A stretch of DNA of 64,000 nucleotides from Pelobacter sp. UBA6093 (GTDB lineage Bacteria; Desulfobacterota; Desulfuromonadia; Desulfuromonadales; Syntrophotaleaceae): the NCBI GenBank assembly GCA_002435955.1, contig DIWZ01000033.1:79613-143612 (forward strand), in the 5' to 3' direction. The translations under genes were made by a program, and so were the position numbers. The notes below the pieces were generated by a model. That model searched no databases and was not told where the DNA came from. It saw nothing but the letters and a program-made list of their open reading frames with translations. Below are positions 25,731 through 34,929 of this stretch, one piece after another (positions within the stretch are counted from its first letter, which is position 1; every line of letters begins with the position of its first letter).

Positions 25731-27878
25731 TCACTGGTCGTCCAGAGAGGAGGCCAGTAGTTCGACGGAATGCGCGACGCGTATCGGCAACCCGCGCTTT
25801 TCTACAAGGCCGTGCAACATCATCAGGCATCCAGGACAATCCGCTGCCACAACCTCGGCTCCAGTGGCGATGATGTCGTCGAGTTTATCCTGGGCGATGG
25901 CACGGGCAATGGCCGGCTGGCCCAGCACCGAATAGGACCCGCCGAAACCGCAGCAGCGATCGGGGTGGGCCATTTCTGTCAGATGCCAACCGGCTGCAGC
26001 CAACACCTGCCGAGGTTGCAAATAAACCTCGGAGCCGCGTCTCAAATGGCAGGAATCGTGATAGGTCACCCTTCCGGCAATGGTCGTCGGAGCAACCGGT
26101 GAAGCGTTTCCAAGTTGTTCGCTCAGCAGCACGGCAGCATCCCGCGTGATAGCTGCCAGTCCGGTGGCACAGTCGGCAAGCGTTGGGTCGCCGGCCAAAA
26201 GGTCGGGGAAGTGCCTGGTAAGTGCGGAGGTGCAGGTGGGGCAGACCGTGATCACAGCATCGGCCTGGGTCTGTGCCAGCGCCAGGACATTCTGGCGAGC
26301 CAGCTCGGTGGCGGTCGCGGCATCCCCTGCATAGAGGGCCGGAATACCGCAGCAGCTCTGCCCTTCGGGGTACACCAATTCGATATTGAAATGTCGTAAC
26401 AGCCGAGCCAGCGCCAGCCCGATGTCCGGCAGCACAAATTCCGCGGCACAGCCGCCGAACAGGGCGACCCGCAGGCGCGGCGCGGTAGCCGTGGGCTGTT
26501 CGGCCAACAGGTCGCGCAACGGCCTTGGCGCGATGGCCGGCAGAGTGCGCCATTCGGTCAGGGAGGAAAAAAACAGCGGCAGGTGACGAATGCTTGTCGC
26601 GTTGCCGGTCAGCGGCTTCTGCATGCGTGCGGCGGTTCTCAGCAGGCCGTGGAACAGTCGGCGATTGCGCAGCACCCGTTTAAATACCAGATCCTTTATG
26701 GTGCCAACCCCTTCGTCAGCGGCCAGGCGGCGGCGCAAACCGAGAATGATATGCTCAAGATCGATATGCGCCGGGCAGACTTCGACACAGGAACGGCATC
26801 CGATGCAGGCCTGGATCAGTTCGGCGGCAGCTTCCAGGCCATGCAGGAAGGCCGTCAGGACAATCCCGATGGATCCGACATAGACATGTCCGAACACATG
26901 CCCGCCGATAGCCTGGTACACCGGACAGACATTGGCGCAGGCGCCACAACGCAGACAACGCCAGGCATCGCGTCCTTCCTCGGACGATGCCAGCTTGCTG
27001 CGCCCGTTATCGAGCAGCACGATATGCAATTCCCGCTGCTGTTCCCGGCCGGGTGCCGGTCCCCGCAGCCAGGTCACATAGGAAGTGGCCGCCTGGGCGG
27101 TGGCGCTGCGCGGCAGCACCTGCAAAACTCTGACGGCGTCTTCGAGGGAGGGAACCAGTTTGTCGATACCGACCAGCACTACATGAACCGGTGGTATCGT
27201 GGCCACCAGGCGGGCATTGCCTTCGTTGGTGACCAGAGCCAGACTGCCGTCTTCCACCACCGCCAGATTGGCGCCGCTGATGCCCAGGTCGGCATTGAGA
27301 AACTCCTGGCGCAGGGTCCGGCGCGCCACCTCGACCAGATGCGCGATATCTTCCGACTCCTGTTGTCCCGTCAGGTTGCCGAACAATTCGGCCACCTGGT
27401 CGCGAAACATGTGGATGGCCGGCATGACCATGTGGCTCGGACGCTGGCCGGCCAGTTGCACGATCCATTCGCCAAGGTCGGTTTCAACCACCCGCACGCC
27501 GATGGCTTCCAGGCCATGATTGAGGGCGATCTCCTCGCTGGCCATACTCTTGCTCTTGACCGCCAGTCGCGCGCCGTGACATTGTGCCAGTTCGGCGATA
27601 TAGGCATTGGCCGCCTGTGCGTCCCGGGCCAGAAATACCTTGGCTCCTGACGTTTCAGCCTGCTGCATGAACTTGTGCAAATAAGCGGGCCAGTCATTGC
27701 GTACCGTATCCTTCATGTCGGCAATGTCGTGGCGCAGTCCCGCAAAATCGAGGCCGGCGAAGGCCTCGGCGCGCGCTGCCAGATAGGCATCCCCAAAACG
27801 ATGCAAGGCTTCCTGACGGCGGACATCGGACAGGGCCTGGTCGATAAGATGGCGATAGCGGCGGGCACGACGGCTCAT
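25731..27878 (-). CDS. LutB-LutA fusion: LUD + 4Fe-4S + CCG lactate-utilisation protein
   Basis: A 715-residue protein joining two normally separate subunits. Residues ~1-300 are a LutB-type LUD domain (VKSKSMASEEIALNHGLEAIG, FLNADLGISGANLAVVEDGSLALVTNEGN). Two ferredoxin motifs follow (CLRCGACANVCP and CIGCRSCVEVCP). The C-terminal ~250 residues are a LutA/GlpC-type pair of CCG domains (FGGCAAEF, SCCGIPALYAGD, CPTC; DSCHLRRG, RCCGFGGS, CPGC). Lut proteins oxidise L-lactate to pyruvate. AAGGAGTTCGTC precedes the ATG. It follows lutC by 11 bp. Confidence 0.9.
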   Translation of the reverse strand: MSRRARRYRHLIDQALSDVRRQEALHRFGDAYLAARAEAFAGLDFAGLRHDIADMKDTVRNDWPAYLHKFMQQAETSGAKVFLARDAQAANAYIAELAQCHGARLAVKSKSMASEEIALNHGLEAIGVRVVETDLGEWIVQLAGQRPSHMVMPAIHMFRDQVAELFGNLTGQQESEDIAHLVEVARRTLRQEFLNADLGISGANLAVVEDGSLALVTNEGNARLVATIPPVHVVLVGIDKLVPSLEDAVRVLQVLPRSATAQAATSYVTWLRGPAPGREQQRELHIVLLDNGRSKLASSEEGRDAWRCLRCGACANVCPVYQAIGGHVFGHVYVGSIGIVLTAFLHGLEAAAELIQACIGCRSCVEVCPAHIDLEHIILGLRRRLAADEGVGTIKDLVFKRVLRNRRLFHGLLRTAARMQKPLTGNATSIRHLPLFFSSLTEWRTLPAIAPRPLRDLLAEQPTATAPRLRVALFGGCAAEFVLPDIGLALARLLRHFNIELVYPEGQSCCGIPALYAGDAATATELARQNVLALAQTQADAVITVCPTCTSALTRHFPDLLAGDPTLADCATGLAAITRDAAVLLSEQLGNASPVAPTTIAGRVTYHDSCHLRRGSEVYLQPRQVLAAAGWHLTEMAHPDRCCGFGGSYSVLGQPAIARAIAQDKLDDIIATGAEVVAADCPGCLMMLHGLVEKRGLPIRVAHSVELLASSLDDQ

Positions 27879-27889
27879 GACGAACTCCT

Positions 27890-28456
27890 TCAGTTTTCCA
27901 GAAAATCGTCGGACAGTTCATCGAGCAGCAGGATATGCAGCTCCCGTGGTCCGTGGACACCAATGGTAAGCACCCGCTCGATGTCGGCGGTGCGGCTCGG
28001 GCCGGTGATAAACGCGATAAAGTCTGGGCTTTGCCGGCTGTGCAGGCGTCTTAACAGGGGTACCGCCGCCATATGATCCGGCAGGATTTTATGTGGATTG
28101 AGCAACACGAAGTGGCGCTCGGGCAGGGTGCTGGCCAGGCGCACGGCCTGCGCGGTGGACTCAAGCACCACCGTGCCGGTGTCCGCCAGGGCGAAATTGG
28201 CGCCGGTAATCCCGGCCGCAGCGGTGGGTGCCGCCTGGAACAGATCGCCGCATATCACTTTGCCGCCTTGAGCCCGCAGCCGCTCGGCCAGGTTGAGCTG
28301 CAAGGCGGCGGGGCAGTCCGGCAATACGATGCTGCCGCCGGCATGTCGGAGGATATAGGCAATCGCTGCCTCTGCCGATACGCAACGCACCGTTAGTGCG
28401 CCGGCACGGGTGGCGGCCTGACAGAATTGTTCCACGAGGGTTGCCGGTGTTTTCAT
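27890..28456 (-). CDS. lutC: LutC-family LUD-domain protein
   Basis: A 188-residue LUD protein of the LutC type: a Rossmann-like core with GITGANFALADTGTVVLEST, LPERHFVLLNPHKILPDH and GPSRTADIERVLTIGVHGPRELHILLLD. It is the third component of the lactate oxidation complex encoded with the lutB-lutA fusion. It starts 25 bp after the response regulator stop, suggesting that the two-component genes and lut genes share a transcript. No lactate permease is in the window. Confidence 0.88.
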   Translation of the reverse strand: MKTPATLVEQFCQAATRAGALTVRCVSAEAAIAYILRHAGGSIVLPDCPAALQLNLAERLRAQGGKVICGDLFQAAPTAAAGITGANFALADTGTVVLESTAQAVRLASTLPERHFVLLNPHKILPDHMAAVPLLRRLHSRQSPDFIAFITGPSRTADIERVLTIGVHGPRELHILLLDELSDDFLEN

Positions 28457-28481
28457 GAATGATAGTGCTTCCGATGGTGAT

Positions 28482-29231
28482 TCAGGCACCGCGCCCGGAT
28501 TTGAAACGCTTGAGCCACAGCTGAAACTCCTTTTCCTCGTGCTCCAGTTCAAACGCGTTGATCAAACCGCGCCGCAAAGCTACGGCAACGGTCCGGTTGC
28601 GCAGATTGAAAGCGTCCCCGACTTTGTCCCCATGAAACTGTTCCTGATCGACTCCGAGTTTATTATAGAGGGAATTGAGGCGGCTCTGTACGCCGCGCCG
28701 TGAAAGGTAGCGTCGCTGGGCAATGAGGTTGTCGGTCAGGCCGAGGGAAATATCCAGCAGCGCTTCGAACTCGATATCGGACAGGGCCGTCTGGCTATGG
28801 CCGGTACGCCCCTGCACCTTGCGGACTTCAGGGTCGATCCAGCACTGTTCATCGAGCAGCACGGTGCGAATGGCGGACACGATGCGATCGCGTGGGTTGG
28901 ACTTGAGGATATAACCGTAAACGGTTTCCGGGGGGACGATGCGTGACAGAGTGCGCACATACATTTCGTCCTTGAACTGGCTCCAGAATACGATGCGCGC
29001 CTGGGGCTTGCGCTTCCAGAGGTTGCGCGCCAGCTCGATACCGTTCATTTCCGGCATCTGGATGTCGCTGATCAATAGCGGCTGGTCCAGTTGCAGCGCT
29101 AGTTCCAGGGCAGCCATGCCGTTGGGGGCCCGATCGATCTGGCAGGACTCCTCCCACCCCTTGATGAGCAGTTCCAGAAATTCGAAATCACGCGGATTGT
29201 CTTCAGCAATAACGATGCGCACATCGGTCAT
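28482..29231 (-). CDS. Response regulator, receiver + LuxR-like HTH
   Basis: A 249-residue response regulator. The receiver (1-125) has the acidic pocket at AEDN, phosphoacceptor Asp56 in LLISDIQMPEMNGIEL and a Lys in ILKSNP. The C-terminal DNA-binding part is a diverged GerE/LuxR helix-turn-helix: ALSDIEFEALLDISLGLTDNLIAQ followed by LSRRGVQSRLNSLYNKLGV. The ATG overlaps the kinase stop (ATGA). It lies directly upstream of lutC and is a good candidate regulator of lactate use (inference). Confidence 0.85.
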   Translation of the reverse strand: MTDVRIVIAEDNPRDFEFLELLIKGWEESCQIDRAPNGMAALELALQLDQPLLISDIQMPEMNGIELARNLWKRKPQARIVFWSQFKDEMYVRTLSRIVPPETVYGYILKSNPRDRIVSAIRTVLLDEQCWIDPEVRKVQGRTGHSQTALSDIEFEALLDISLGLTDNLIAQRRYLSRRGVQSRLNSLYNKLGVDQEQFHGDKVGDAFNLRNRTVAVALRRGLINAFELEHEEKEFQLWLKRFKSGRGA

Positions 29232-30643
29232 CGGTGCAAGTCCTCCTGTCTGCCGTCGGTCGGTACCGGCAGGGTCAGTTCAAAACGGGTGCCGCTGGAA
29301 AATCGCGAGCTGTTCCATCGCACCTGGGCGCCGATGGTCCGCGCACGTTCACGGATATTGTTCAACCCCCGACCGGCGCGCATGGCTACCTGGTCAAGAT
29401 CGAAGCCGATGCCGTTATCCTCGATGGATAGCACCACCTGGTCGCCGCAAAGGTCCAGATTCACCTCGTAGCGCGATGCCCGCGCATGTTTGATGACGTT
29501 GTGCACAGCCTCCACTGCAATGCGGTAGAGGGTGAGTTTCTGCAGTCGCGACAATCCGGCATCATCGACTTCCGGCGCTATGTAGAGATGATATTCCGGC
29601 ATGTCGCCTTTGCCGAGGTGGCGCTCGAGGTGGGATTCCAGCGCCGCACCGAGCCCGAGGATATCGAGGGTCTGGGGGTGCAGATTGTCCATCAACTGGC
29701 GCAGATTGGCAATGGCCCGCAATAAATCTTCCTCCAGGGCGCACACGTCGTTTCGCAATTCGCCTTCCGCTGCCAGGCTTTGCAATCCGCGCAGGATCCC
29801 CGACAGATCGCACAGGGTCTGATCGTGAATATCCATGGCGATGCGGCGGCGTTCTTCTTCGGCTCCCTCCAGCAGCTTTTCGGTCCCGACCACCCGGATA
29901 AGCTGATCGGTCATGCGGTTGATCGACAGGGCCAGATCATCGAGTTCGTCGCGGACCGATTTGGGGGCGGGAGGCGAAGACAGATCGCCCCGCACGATGC
30001 GGCCGGCACTGTCGCTGAGAGTCTGCACCCGGCGCAGAATGCCGCGTGCGAAAAACAGCGACAGCAGGATGCCGACAGGGATGGCCGCACCCAGCACAAA
30101 TACGGATACCACTGCCGCCCGGTCGGTAAGCCTGTCAAGATCTTTGCTGTTGGGCGGCGGCGAGTCCTTGCGCATCTGCTTGGTTTGCTCGTTGAGCTTC
30201 ACCAGTTGGGAGCGCAGCTGGTCCATGCCCGTTGTAAAGACCCAGATGTTGAATTCATTCTGTTTGGGATAAACGGCCTCCACCGCACGCCCCAGTTCCT
30301 GCGCCTGTGTTTCGGGCAATACCATGTATTTGCGCAGACGATCCAGGCCGCTGACCAGGTGGGCATAGGCCTGATCGAGATCACTGAGCAGGGCGTCCAG
30401 ATTTTCGTAACTGGCCTGCCCGCTCTTCACCAGCACCTGATACTGGCGAACGGAGTCATCCATCACCCGTGCCGCAATGTTGGCTTCGGTAATACCCATG
30501 AGGATAGCCCCGACACTTTCGGCCTGCTCGCGCTTACGGGACAGATCCATATAGGTGTATTGCAAAAAAATCAGCAATAGTGTCATCAACAGCAACACCG
30601 CTGCCGGTGCAATCAAAATCTGATGTTTGAGAGTCAGCCGCAT
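29228..30643 (-). CDS. Sensor histidine kinase (HisKA_3/NarX-like)
   Basis: A 471-residue membrane kinase. An N-terminal TM helix (HQILIAPAAVLLLMTLLLIFLQY) is followed by a ~130-residue periplasmic helical sensor, a second TM near AAVVSVFVLGAAIPVGILLSLFFA and a HAMP linker. The HisKA_3 phosphorylation site is ERRRIAMDIHDQTLCDL and the ATPase has NVIKHARAS and IEDNGIGFD. It is paired with the overlapping response regulator. The ATG at 30643 is preferred over an upstream GTG at 30679. Confidence 0.88.
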   Translation of the reverse strand: MRLTLKHQILIAPAAVLLLMTLLLIFLQYTYMDLSRKREQAESVGAILMGITEANIAARVMDDSVRQYQVLVKSGQASYENLDALLSDLDQAYAHLVSGLDRLRKYMVLPETQAQELGRAVEAVYPKQNEFNIWVFTTGMDQLRSQLVKLNEQTKQMRKDSPPPNSKDLDRLTDRAAVVSVFVLGAAIPVGILLSLFFARGILRRVQTLSDSAGRIVRGDLSSPPAPKSVRDELDDLALSINRMTDQLIRVVGTEKLLEGAEEERRRIAMDIHDQTLCDLSGILRGLQSLAAEGELRNDVCALEEDLLRAIANLRQLMDNLHPQTLDILGLGAALESHLERHLGKGDMPEYHLYIAPEVDDAGLSRLQKLTLYRIAVEAVHNVIKHARASRYEVNLDLCGDQVVLSIEDNGIGFDLDQVAMRAGRGLNNIRERARTIGAQVRWNSSRFSSGTRFELTLPVPTDGRQEDLHR

Positions 30644-30685
30644 GACGGGCAAGTTAACACAAATTTTACGACGATGCACTGTGCT

Positions 30686-31723
30686 TCAGCACAGGAGAAC
30701 ACCGTTGTTTCGAGCGCACGGAGGAGCATTTTCCCCGGCAAAAGCGGCCCGGGCTTCCCGCCCCAGATCATCTGGCCTGCCCTGGTAGCGTGGCGAATGG
30801 TGAAAAACCTGCAAACGGGCCACCCTGGCCAGACGCGCCAGACGTCCCGCCTGCCAGGCCGTCAAATGATTGCGCTGGCGCGCCCGTTCCAGATCGCGAT
30901 GTGCAAACATCGCTTCGATGGTCAACAGGTGCGCGTTTTGCGACAGATCCAGGATGCGGCGGAAGTTGCCGAACACAGGAGAGCAGTCGGTGACATAAAC
31001 GACTTTCATCCCCCGCTCGGTAGAGGCGATAGTATCCAGCAGTTCGCCAAGAGGAACGGAACGCATGCTGCCGTCGGATAATGCTGCCGTTACGGGCGTA
31101 TCAAGGCTGGCGGCGCGCATAACCAGGTCCTTGAAGCGGCTCAGCCAGTGGCCGGGCCGATAGTTGTGCCGCTCAAGGGCATCCTTGTGAATGGCCACAT
31201 GCAGCGGCTCTTCCAGGGAGAAGGCCAACGACACGATATCCCCGTGAGCGAGGCGGGCGGCCCGCACCCGGTACCAGGGGGTTTCATGCAGGATCTGATT
31301 GTGGCAAGTCAACATGCGCTCGGATAGGGGGCGAAACGCCTGCCTGGCCGGGAACGACACTTCCCGGATCCCTTCGGGCAACCATTCGCGCACGGTCAGC
31401 ACAAAAGGATAGCCATCGACCAGATTCCAGGTGTACCCCTGCAGTCGGGCGGCTATCTGCTGTGCCAGGCCGGCCGGTCCGTACATCAGCAACGTCAGAT
31501 CGCGTGCCAGAAAGGTACGCAGCAGCAGGTCGAAACCGACCAGATGATCGATATGTGCGTGGGAAAGAAACAGCAGGCGTGTTTTGAGCAGCTCCCCGGG
31601 CGCAAGAGCGTGAAGATCGCCGCAGTCGAACAACAGCGCCTCGCCCCGGTAGGCGAGGCGCACATGCAGGGCCGGATCGCCGAAAGGGCCGTTGACAAGC
31701 CGGGGGAAAAAAACCGATCGCAT
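30686..31723 (-). CDS. MBL-fold hydrolase, ribonuclease Z-like
   Basis: A 345-residue metallo-beta-lactamase protein with the H-x-H-x-D-H zinc motif in FLSHAHIDHLVGFD (about 53-66), a later VVYVTDCSP and IEAMFAHRDLERA. The layout resembles the RNase Z group. It lacks an obvious exosite region for tRNA, so tRNA 3' processing is uncertain. It sits between htrA and the second two-component pair on the same strand. Confidence 0.75.
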   Translation of the reverse strand: MRSVFFPRLVNGPFGDPALHVRLAYRGEALLFDCGDLHALAPGELLKTRLLFLSHAHIDHLVGFDLLLRTFLARDLTLLMYGPAGLAQQIAARLQGYTWNLVDGYPFVLTVREWLPEGIREVSFPARQAFRPLSERMLTCHNQILHETPWYRVRAARLAHGDIVSLAFSLEEPLHVAIHKDALERHNYRPGHWLSRFKDLVMRAASLDTPVTAALSDGSMRSVPLGELLDTIASTERGMKVVYVTDCSPVFGNFRRILDLSQNAHLLTIEAMFAHRDLERARQRNHLTAWQAGRLARLARVARLQVFHHSPRYQGRPDDLGREARAAFAGENAPPCARNNGVLLC

Positions 31724-31754
31724 CGGTTGCGCCTTCCTGGTGCACCCTGTTGAA

Positions 31755-33140
31755 TTATTTGGTTTTGACGGTGGTGTAAATGGTCTGATCGCGCCGTTGA
31801 ACCAGTAGACGTACCACTTTGCCGCTGTCTATTTTGCTGAGCAGGCTGCGCAACCCGGATGTCGAAGAGACGGGAGAGCCGTTCAATTCCAGGATCACGT
31901 CCCCGGCGAGTAATCTTTCCATGGCCGGACCGTCCGGTTCCACCGCGGTCACCAGAATGCCTTGCTCTACGCTCAGGCGATAGCGGCTGGCCACTTCCGG
32001 AGTAATGTCGATCAAGCTCAGGCCCAGCGCCATTTCGGTGCTTTTGTCCCGGGCCGGCGTCGACGCGGGCGCAGGTGCTTTTTCCTGTGTGCCGATAGTT
32101 ATGCTGATTTCCTTTTGGCGTCCTTCGCGGAACAGTGTCAGCCGCGCTTTGCCGCCCACCGGCAGGTCCGATACCATTTTGGGCAGATCGCCGAGAGTTT
32201 CCAGTGCCCTACCATTCACCGCAAGTATGATATCCCCTCTTTGCAAGCCGGCTTTTTGGGCAGGCGAGCCCTCCTGAACCTCGGTTATCAGGGCCCCGTG
32301 AGCTTTTTTCAGGCCGAAGGAATCCGCCAGGTCCTGAGTAACCTCCTGTACTGCTACCCCGATCCATCCGCGAACCACACGCCCGGTCTCCCGCAGTTGC
32401 GGAATAATGGCTTTCGCCGCGTTGACCGGTATGGCAAAGCCAATGCCCTGCCCGCCGGCAACGATAGCGGTATTGATCCCTACCACCTGACCGGAAGCGT
32501 TGAACAGCGGGCCGCCGGAATTACCTGGATTGATGGAGGCGTCGGTCTGAATGAAATCGTCGTACGGGCCGGCACCGATGACGCGCCCCTTGGCAGACAC
32601 GATGCCGACGGTGACCGTCTGTTCCAATCCAAAAGGATTGCCGATGGCCATGACCCATTCACCGACCTTGAGCTTGGCACTGTCACCCAGGGCAGCAATC
32701 GGCAATTGTTCCTGTCCCACATCGATCTTTACCAGCGCCAGATCGAGTTTGGGATCGAGGCCCTGCACCGTTCCGCTGAATTCGCGACCGTCGGACAGGC
32801 GCACCTTGATGACATCGGCTCCGTTCACCACGTGATCATTGGTCAGAATATAGCCATCGGCCGAGATGATGAAACCGGATCCTAGTGAGCGCTCCTTGTG
32901 AGGTGCCGGTTGGCCCTGGAAAAAACGATCAAAGAATTCTTCGAAAAACTCGTTGTAGGGGGATGGCTGTCCGGGGAAAACAGGCCGTTGGAAGCGTACC
33001 GTTTTTGACGTGCTTATGTTGACGACCGACGGTTTGAGTTTTACGGCCAGTTCGGCAAAGTCGGGCACCGCAAATGCCGGAACGGCCAGGAGCAGCATGG
33101 CCAGGCAAACAAACAAACTACGACAAGACGTGACCTTCAT
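31755..33140 (-). CDS. Periplasmic serine endoprotease, HtrA/DegP/DegQ family
   Basis: A 461-residue protease. Signal peptide (residues 1-~23, ending VPAFA), trypsin-like domain with triad His in TNDHVVNGADV, Asp in DPKLDLALVKID and Ser in SINPGNSGGPLF, then two PDZ domains (GWIGVAVQEV... and the C-terminal LSVEQGILVTAVEPDGPA). It degrades misfolded envelope proteins. The ATG at 33140 follows GGAGGATATTC. It lies downstream of an OmpR-type two-component pair, as in other envelope-stress modules, separated by repeats. Confidence 0.94.
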   Translation of the reverse strand: MKVTSCRSLFVCLAMLLLAVPAFAVPDFAELAVKLKPSVVNISTSKTVRFQRPVFPGQPSPYNEFFEEFFDRFFQGQPAPHKERSLGSGFIISADGYILTNDHVVNGADVIKVRLSDGREFSGTVQGLDPKLDLALVKIDVGQEQLPIAALGDSAKLKVGEWVMAIGNPFGLEQTVTVGIVSAKGRVIGAGPYDDFIQTDASINPGNSGGPLFNASGQVVGINTAIVAGGQGIGFAIPVNAAKAIIPQLRETGRVVRGWIGVAVQEVTQDLADSFGLKKAHGALITEVQEGSPAQKAGLQRGDIILAVNGRALETLGDLPKMVSDLPVGGKARLTLFREGRQKEISITIGTQEKAPAPASTPARDKSTEMALGLSLIDITPEVASRYRLSVEQGILVTAVEPDGPAMERLLAGDVILELNGSPVSSTSGLRSLLSKIDSGKVVRLLVQRRDQTIYTTVKTK

Positions 33141-33279
33141 GAATATCCTCCGCATGGGTGATTTCTGCCGGTATGTCGCCGAATTGCAAAATCCGCGGCA
33201 TTTTCCGCCACAGCTGAAAATGTAATCATTCGGGTGTAATGTGTCAACTCGCAGAGGGAGAAACCAGCGGATGCAGTAC

Positions 33280-33318
33280 GTTTGCGGTCGGCGCATGGAT
33301 AGTCCGACAGACTCCTAG
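33280..33318. repeat. Dispersed palindromic repeat, copy C (right end only)
   Basis: The sequence TTTGCGGTCGGCGCATGG followed by ATAGTCCGACAGACTCCTAG matches the right end of copy B over ~38 bp. No left end is visible, so the element is truncated. Its terminal CTAG coincides with the first four bases of the ITR element at 33315-33481. Confidence 0.7.
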
Positions 33319-33481
33319 TACCCTGTAACCCATAGGCTTTCGAGGGATTGCGTAGGGCTTTGACGTGTCAGTAAGGCGCGATTTCTTCTGCCTAGCCGTA
33401 GCTAAACAGCTGAAATCGGAACGTAGCTGACGCGGCAAAGAACAAGCAAGGTGCGAAAGATTATGGGTTACAGGGTACTAG
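33315..33481. mobile_element. MITE-like element with 20-bp perfect terminal inverted repeats
   Basis: CTAGTACCCTGTAACCCATA at 33315-33334 is exactly inverted at 33462-33481. The 167-bp element has no coding capacity. Next to the arms CTTTCG is conserved inward on both sides. It ends two bases from the stop codon of the sensor kinase and abuts the truncated repeat copy C. Size, perfect ITRs and lack of genes fit a miniature inverted-repeat transposable element; no related transposase is in the window. Confidence 0.75.
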
Positions 33482-33483
33482 TG

Positions 33484-34929
33484 TCAGGAGGGGCTCAGGT
33501 TGTTTGCGGGTGAAGTTTGCGGGCCCCCACTCGGCAGGAATACCGTAAACGCGCTGCCCTTGCCGGGAACCGAATTGACTTCGACACGCCCTCCGTGAGC
33601 CTTGACAAAAGAGTCGACGATGGCCAGCCCGAGGCCGGTGCCTCCATCCTCCCGATTGCGCGCCTTGTCGGCTCGGTAAAAGCGATCGAAAATATACGGC
33701 AGATGTTCGGCGGGGATCCCGATGCCGGTATCGGCGACCCTGACAATGGCCTCTTCGCCGGCCACCGACAGGGAAATCTCGACCCGACCGCCGTCAGGCG
33801 TATAGTTGACGGCATTGGCGATCAGGTTGAGAAATACCTGACGCAAACGCATTTCATCTCCCAGAATGCGGATTTCCTCGGTGACATTGGGGTTGAGCAC
33901 CAATTCGATAGACTTCGGCTGAGCCAGCGAACGCCCCTGCAGATAGAGTTCCTGCAGCAGGTCGCTGAGGCTCATTTCCTTGATGGTCAGAGGTTTTTGG
34001 CCTCCCTCGCTCTTGGCCAGCAACAGCAGGTCTTCGATGATGCGGTTCATCCGGTCAATTTCTTCCATGCTGGATTCGAGCATCTTGCGAAACTCTTCAG
34101 GGGTCTTGGCCCAGCGCAGGGCCACCTCCGTCTCCCCCTTGAGAATGGTCAGGGGGGTGCGTAATTCGTGGGAGGCATCTCCGGAGAACTGTTTGATCTT
34201 GCGGAAGGATTCTTCCAGACGTCCAAGCATGGCATTGAAGGTTTCTGCAAGGCGGGAGAGTTCATCGCCGGAGGAACGGACCGGCAGGCGGTGCGAGAGG
34301 CTGTCCACATTGATGCGGCGCATGGCCCGGGTCAGGTTTTCAACCGGCGCCAGGGTTCTGCCGGCCAGAAACCAGCCAAGGATCGCCACCACCAGAAATG
34401 CCGTGGGACTGAATACCAGCAGCAGCGTGCGAAGTTCATGCAGCGGTTCCTGAACCAGACCCAGACCGGTGCCAACCTGCAGAAACAGCACCTCGCCATC
34501 ATGGAGGTCCAGTGCCAGGGTCAGAAGGCGCATGGGATGCTCAGCGTCTTTGACCTTGACGGTTTCCAACGCCGGGGTCCGCGCGGCGGCGGTTTCCAGA
34601 CTCCGCGGGTTGACCGCGGGGGCGGTGCCGATGTCGATGCAATCGCAGGTATCGCACACCGGCTGTCCGGTTGCATCCAACAGGCGAAAAAAATGCCCCT
34701 GCCGATGGCGTCGGACAAAATCGTAAAAAACCCCGCAGCGATCCTGTCCAGAAAAGCCCTGCGCCAGGGCAGGGCTTTCATCGGTCAGTTTCATCAGTTG
34801 CTGATCGGTTTGCCGTAGCAGGCTGCCAGACAGTTGCTGGTACCAGACACACCCGCTCGCCACCAGCACCACGACGATGGTCAGGGTGTACCAGGCGGTA
34901 AGCCGGAATCGCAGGGAGTGGAAGAACAA
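33484..34929 (-). CDS. Sensor histidine kinase with Cys-rich periplasmic domain
   Basis: A 481-residue OmpR-partner kinase: TM1 (~11-29), periplasmic domain (~30-165), TM2 (~168-190), HAMP (AGRTLAPVENLTRAMRRI), HisKA with His254 in FSGDASHELRTPL, and HATPase (NLIANAVNYTPDGG, DTGIGIP, GGTGLGLAI). The periplasmic region has Cys65, Cys92, Cys95 and Cys97 (QPVCDTCDCID), suggesting redox or metal sensing. The start is a TTG directly after the regulator stop, with GGAGG five bases before it. Confidence 0.92.
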   Translation of the reverse strand: MFFHSLRFRLTAWYTLTIVVVLVASGCVWYQQLSGSLLRQTDQQLMKLTDESPALAQGFSGQDRCGVFYDFVRRHRQGHFFRLLDATGQPVCDTCDCIDIGTAPAVNPRSLETAAARTPALETVKVKDAEHPMRLLTLALDLHDGEVLFLQVGTGLGLVQEPLHELRTLLLVFSPTAFLVVAILGWFLAGRTLAPVENLTRAMRRINVDSLSHRLPVRSSGDELSRLAETFNAMLGRLEESFRKIKQFSGDASHELRTPLTILKGETEVALRWAKTPEEFRKMLESSMEEIDRMNRIIEDLLLLAKSEGGQKPLTIKEMSLSDLLQELYLQGRSLAQPKSIELVLNPNVTEEIRILGDEMRLRQVFLNLIANAVNYTPDGGRVEISLSVAGEEAIVRVADTGIGIPAEHLPYIFDRFYRADKARNREDGGTGLGLAIVDSFVKAHGGRVEVNSVPGKGSAFTVFLPSGGPQTSPANNLSPS

